Below are positions 4,815-5,289 of a stretch of DNA of 5,289 nt, piece by piece. A model generated the notes under the pieces. The model was given only the letters and a program-made list of their open reading frames with translations, had not been told where the DNA came from and did not search any database. Position 1 is the stretch's first letter; every line of letters begins with the position of its first letter. This DNA comes from an uncultured Opitutia bacterium. Lineage in GTDB: Bacteria; Verrucomicrobiota; Verrucomicrobiia; Opitutales; UBA953. The translations under genes and the position numbers were made by a program. The DNA is taken from contig CAIKRN010000028.1 of assembly GCA_903829855.1 (NCBI GenBank), forward strand, positions 1-5,289, read 5' to 3'.

Positions 4815-5289
4815 CTAGCCAAGCAAATCCCCGAAGAAGTCCGGCTGATCCATGGCGCCGACCAAAGGCGTGATTAATTGGGCACTGTCGTGGGCCACCC
4901 GATTAACCTCGGGCGAAACACGGTGGAGCGACAGGGTGCGCTCGGGCGCCGTCATCGCTAGACGACTAAAATCCTCGGGCGTGAAGGCACGCTCCGTCAA
5001 CCACTCTTGGCGGGCGGTGGAGGAAAGTACCAGTGGCATGCGTGAGTGGATTTCCCCAGCCTCACGGTTGGGTGCGACCGTCACCAAACAAAGCGTGCGG
5101 CGGGATTTTCCATCGGGGGTTAATTGAAGTGACCAGAGTCCCCCCACCGCGAGCGGGCCGCCGTCGGCCGCTCGAAAGTAATAGGGCACCTTGAGGCGAC
5201 CTTCGGTCTTCCATTCGTAATAGCCATCAATCGGGATGATGCAGCGCCGCTGGCGGGCCGCCTCCCGAAAAGTTGGGCGCTCAAAGATA
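4815..5289 (-). CDS. SRAP (SOS response-associated peptidase / YedK-HMCES) family protein, 5' end off window
   Basis: The reading frame is open to the right edge, so the N-terminus is missing; 157 residues are visible. SRAP proteins form a covalent thiazolidine crosslink through Cys2 to abasic sites in single-stranded DNA, protecting them from strand breakage. Visible evidence: RRCIIPIDGYYEWK (14-27 of the fragment), the conserved core with the active-site Glu25 in the YEW motif; PYYFRAADGGPLAVGGLW (35-52), the usual strand continuation; VTVAPNREAGEIHSRMPLVL (69-88), with the active-site His81 in the HxRMP motif; and the C-terminal SPEVNRVAHDSAQLITP region. Cys2 and the NARAE-type Asn lie outside the window and cannot be checked. 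The short annotated-looking ATG-like start inside (GTG near 5189) is not credible because it would delete the catalytic Glu. It precedes the cupin by 27 bases on the same strand; a functional link with the sugar genes is not evident. Confidence 0.93.
   Translation of the reverse strand, partial: IFERPTFREAARQRRCIIPIDGYYEWKTEGRLKVPYYFRAADGGPLAVGGLWSLQLTPDGKSRRTLCLVTVAPNREAGEIHSRMPLVLSSTARQEWLTERAFTPEDFSRLAMTAPERTLSLHRVSPEVNRVAHDSAQLITPLVGAMDQPDFFGDLLG

Overview
This window reads as compact chromosomal DNA from a moderately GC-rich Gram-negative bacterium. It is gene-dense, with short intergenic gaps and no transposase, phage gene, tRNA, rRNA or CRISPR array. Protein style and the near-absence of Shine-Dalgarno sequences fit the Verrucomicrobiota (an Opitutales-like lineage), but this is impression only: no marker gene is present and the assignment is weak.

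The layout is two minus-strand runs separated by one plus-strand gene. The right-hand run, read right to left, is: a SRAP (YedK/HMCES-type) abasic-site DNA-protein crosslink enzyme, 5' end off the window (4815-5289); a small phosphomannose-isomerase-like cupin (4386-4787); a ROK-family sugar kinase with a complete zinc site (3414-4376); and a family 2 glycosyltransferase (2665-3393). The last three lie 9 and 20 bases apart and probably share a transcript; together they suggest hexose phosphorylation, mannose-type sugar-phosphate handling and glycan assembly.

The glycosyltransferase meets a plus-strand gene (1996-2658) head-on, with only 6 bases between the stop codons. That gene encodes a 220-residue protein with a transglutaminase/cysteine-peptidase-like Cys...His pattern and no clear classical third catalytic Asp. 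Its function is not known to me.

The left-hand run starts divergently from it across a 132-base spacer and contains: a minimal site-2 (M50) intramembrane metalloprotease (1210-1863); a RodZ-like helix-turn-helix protein that stops exactly at the end of its single C-terminal membrane helix (770-1162); an unrecognised 113-residue protein with a proline-rich, basic tail (399-740); and the N-terminal part of an HNH endonuclease (1-350, runs off the window).

The most interesting point is the adjacency of an intramembrane protease and a tail-anchored, N-in HTH protein with no periplasmic domain. This is the topology site-2 proteases cleave, so the pair could be a self-contained regulated-proteolysis switch; this is inference, not shown. 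No gene-free stretch exceeds 300 bases.
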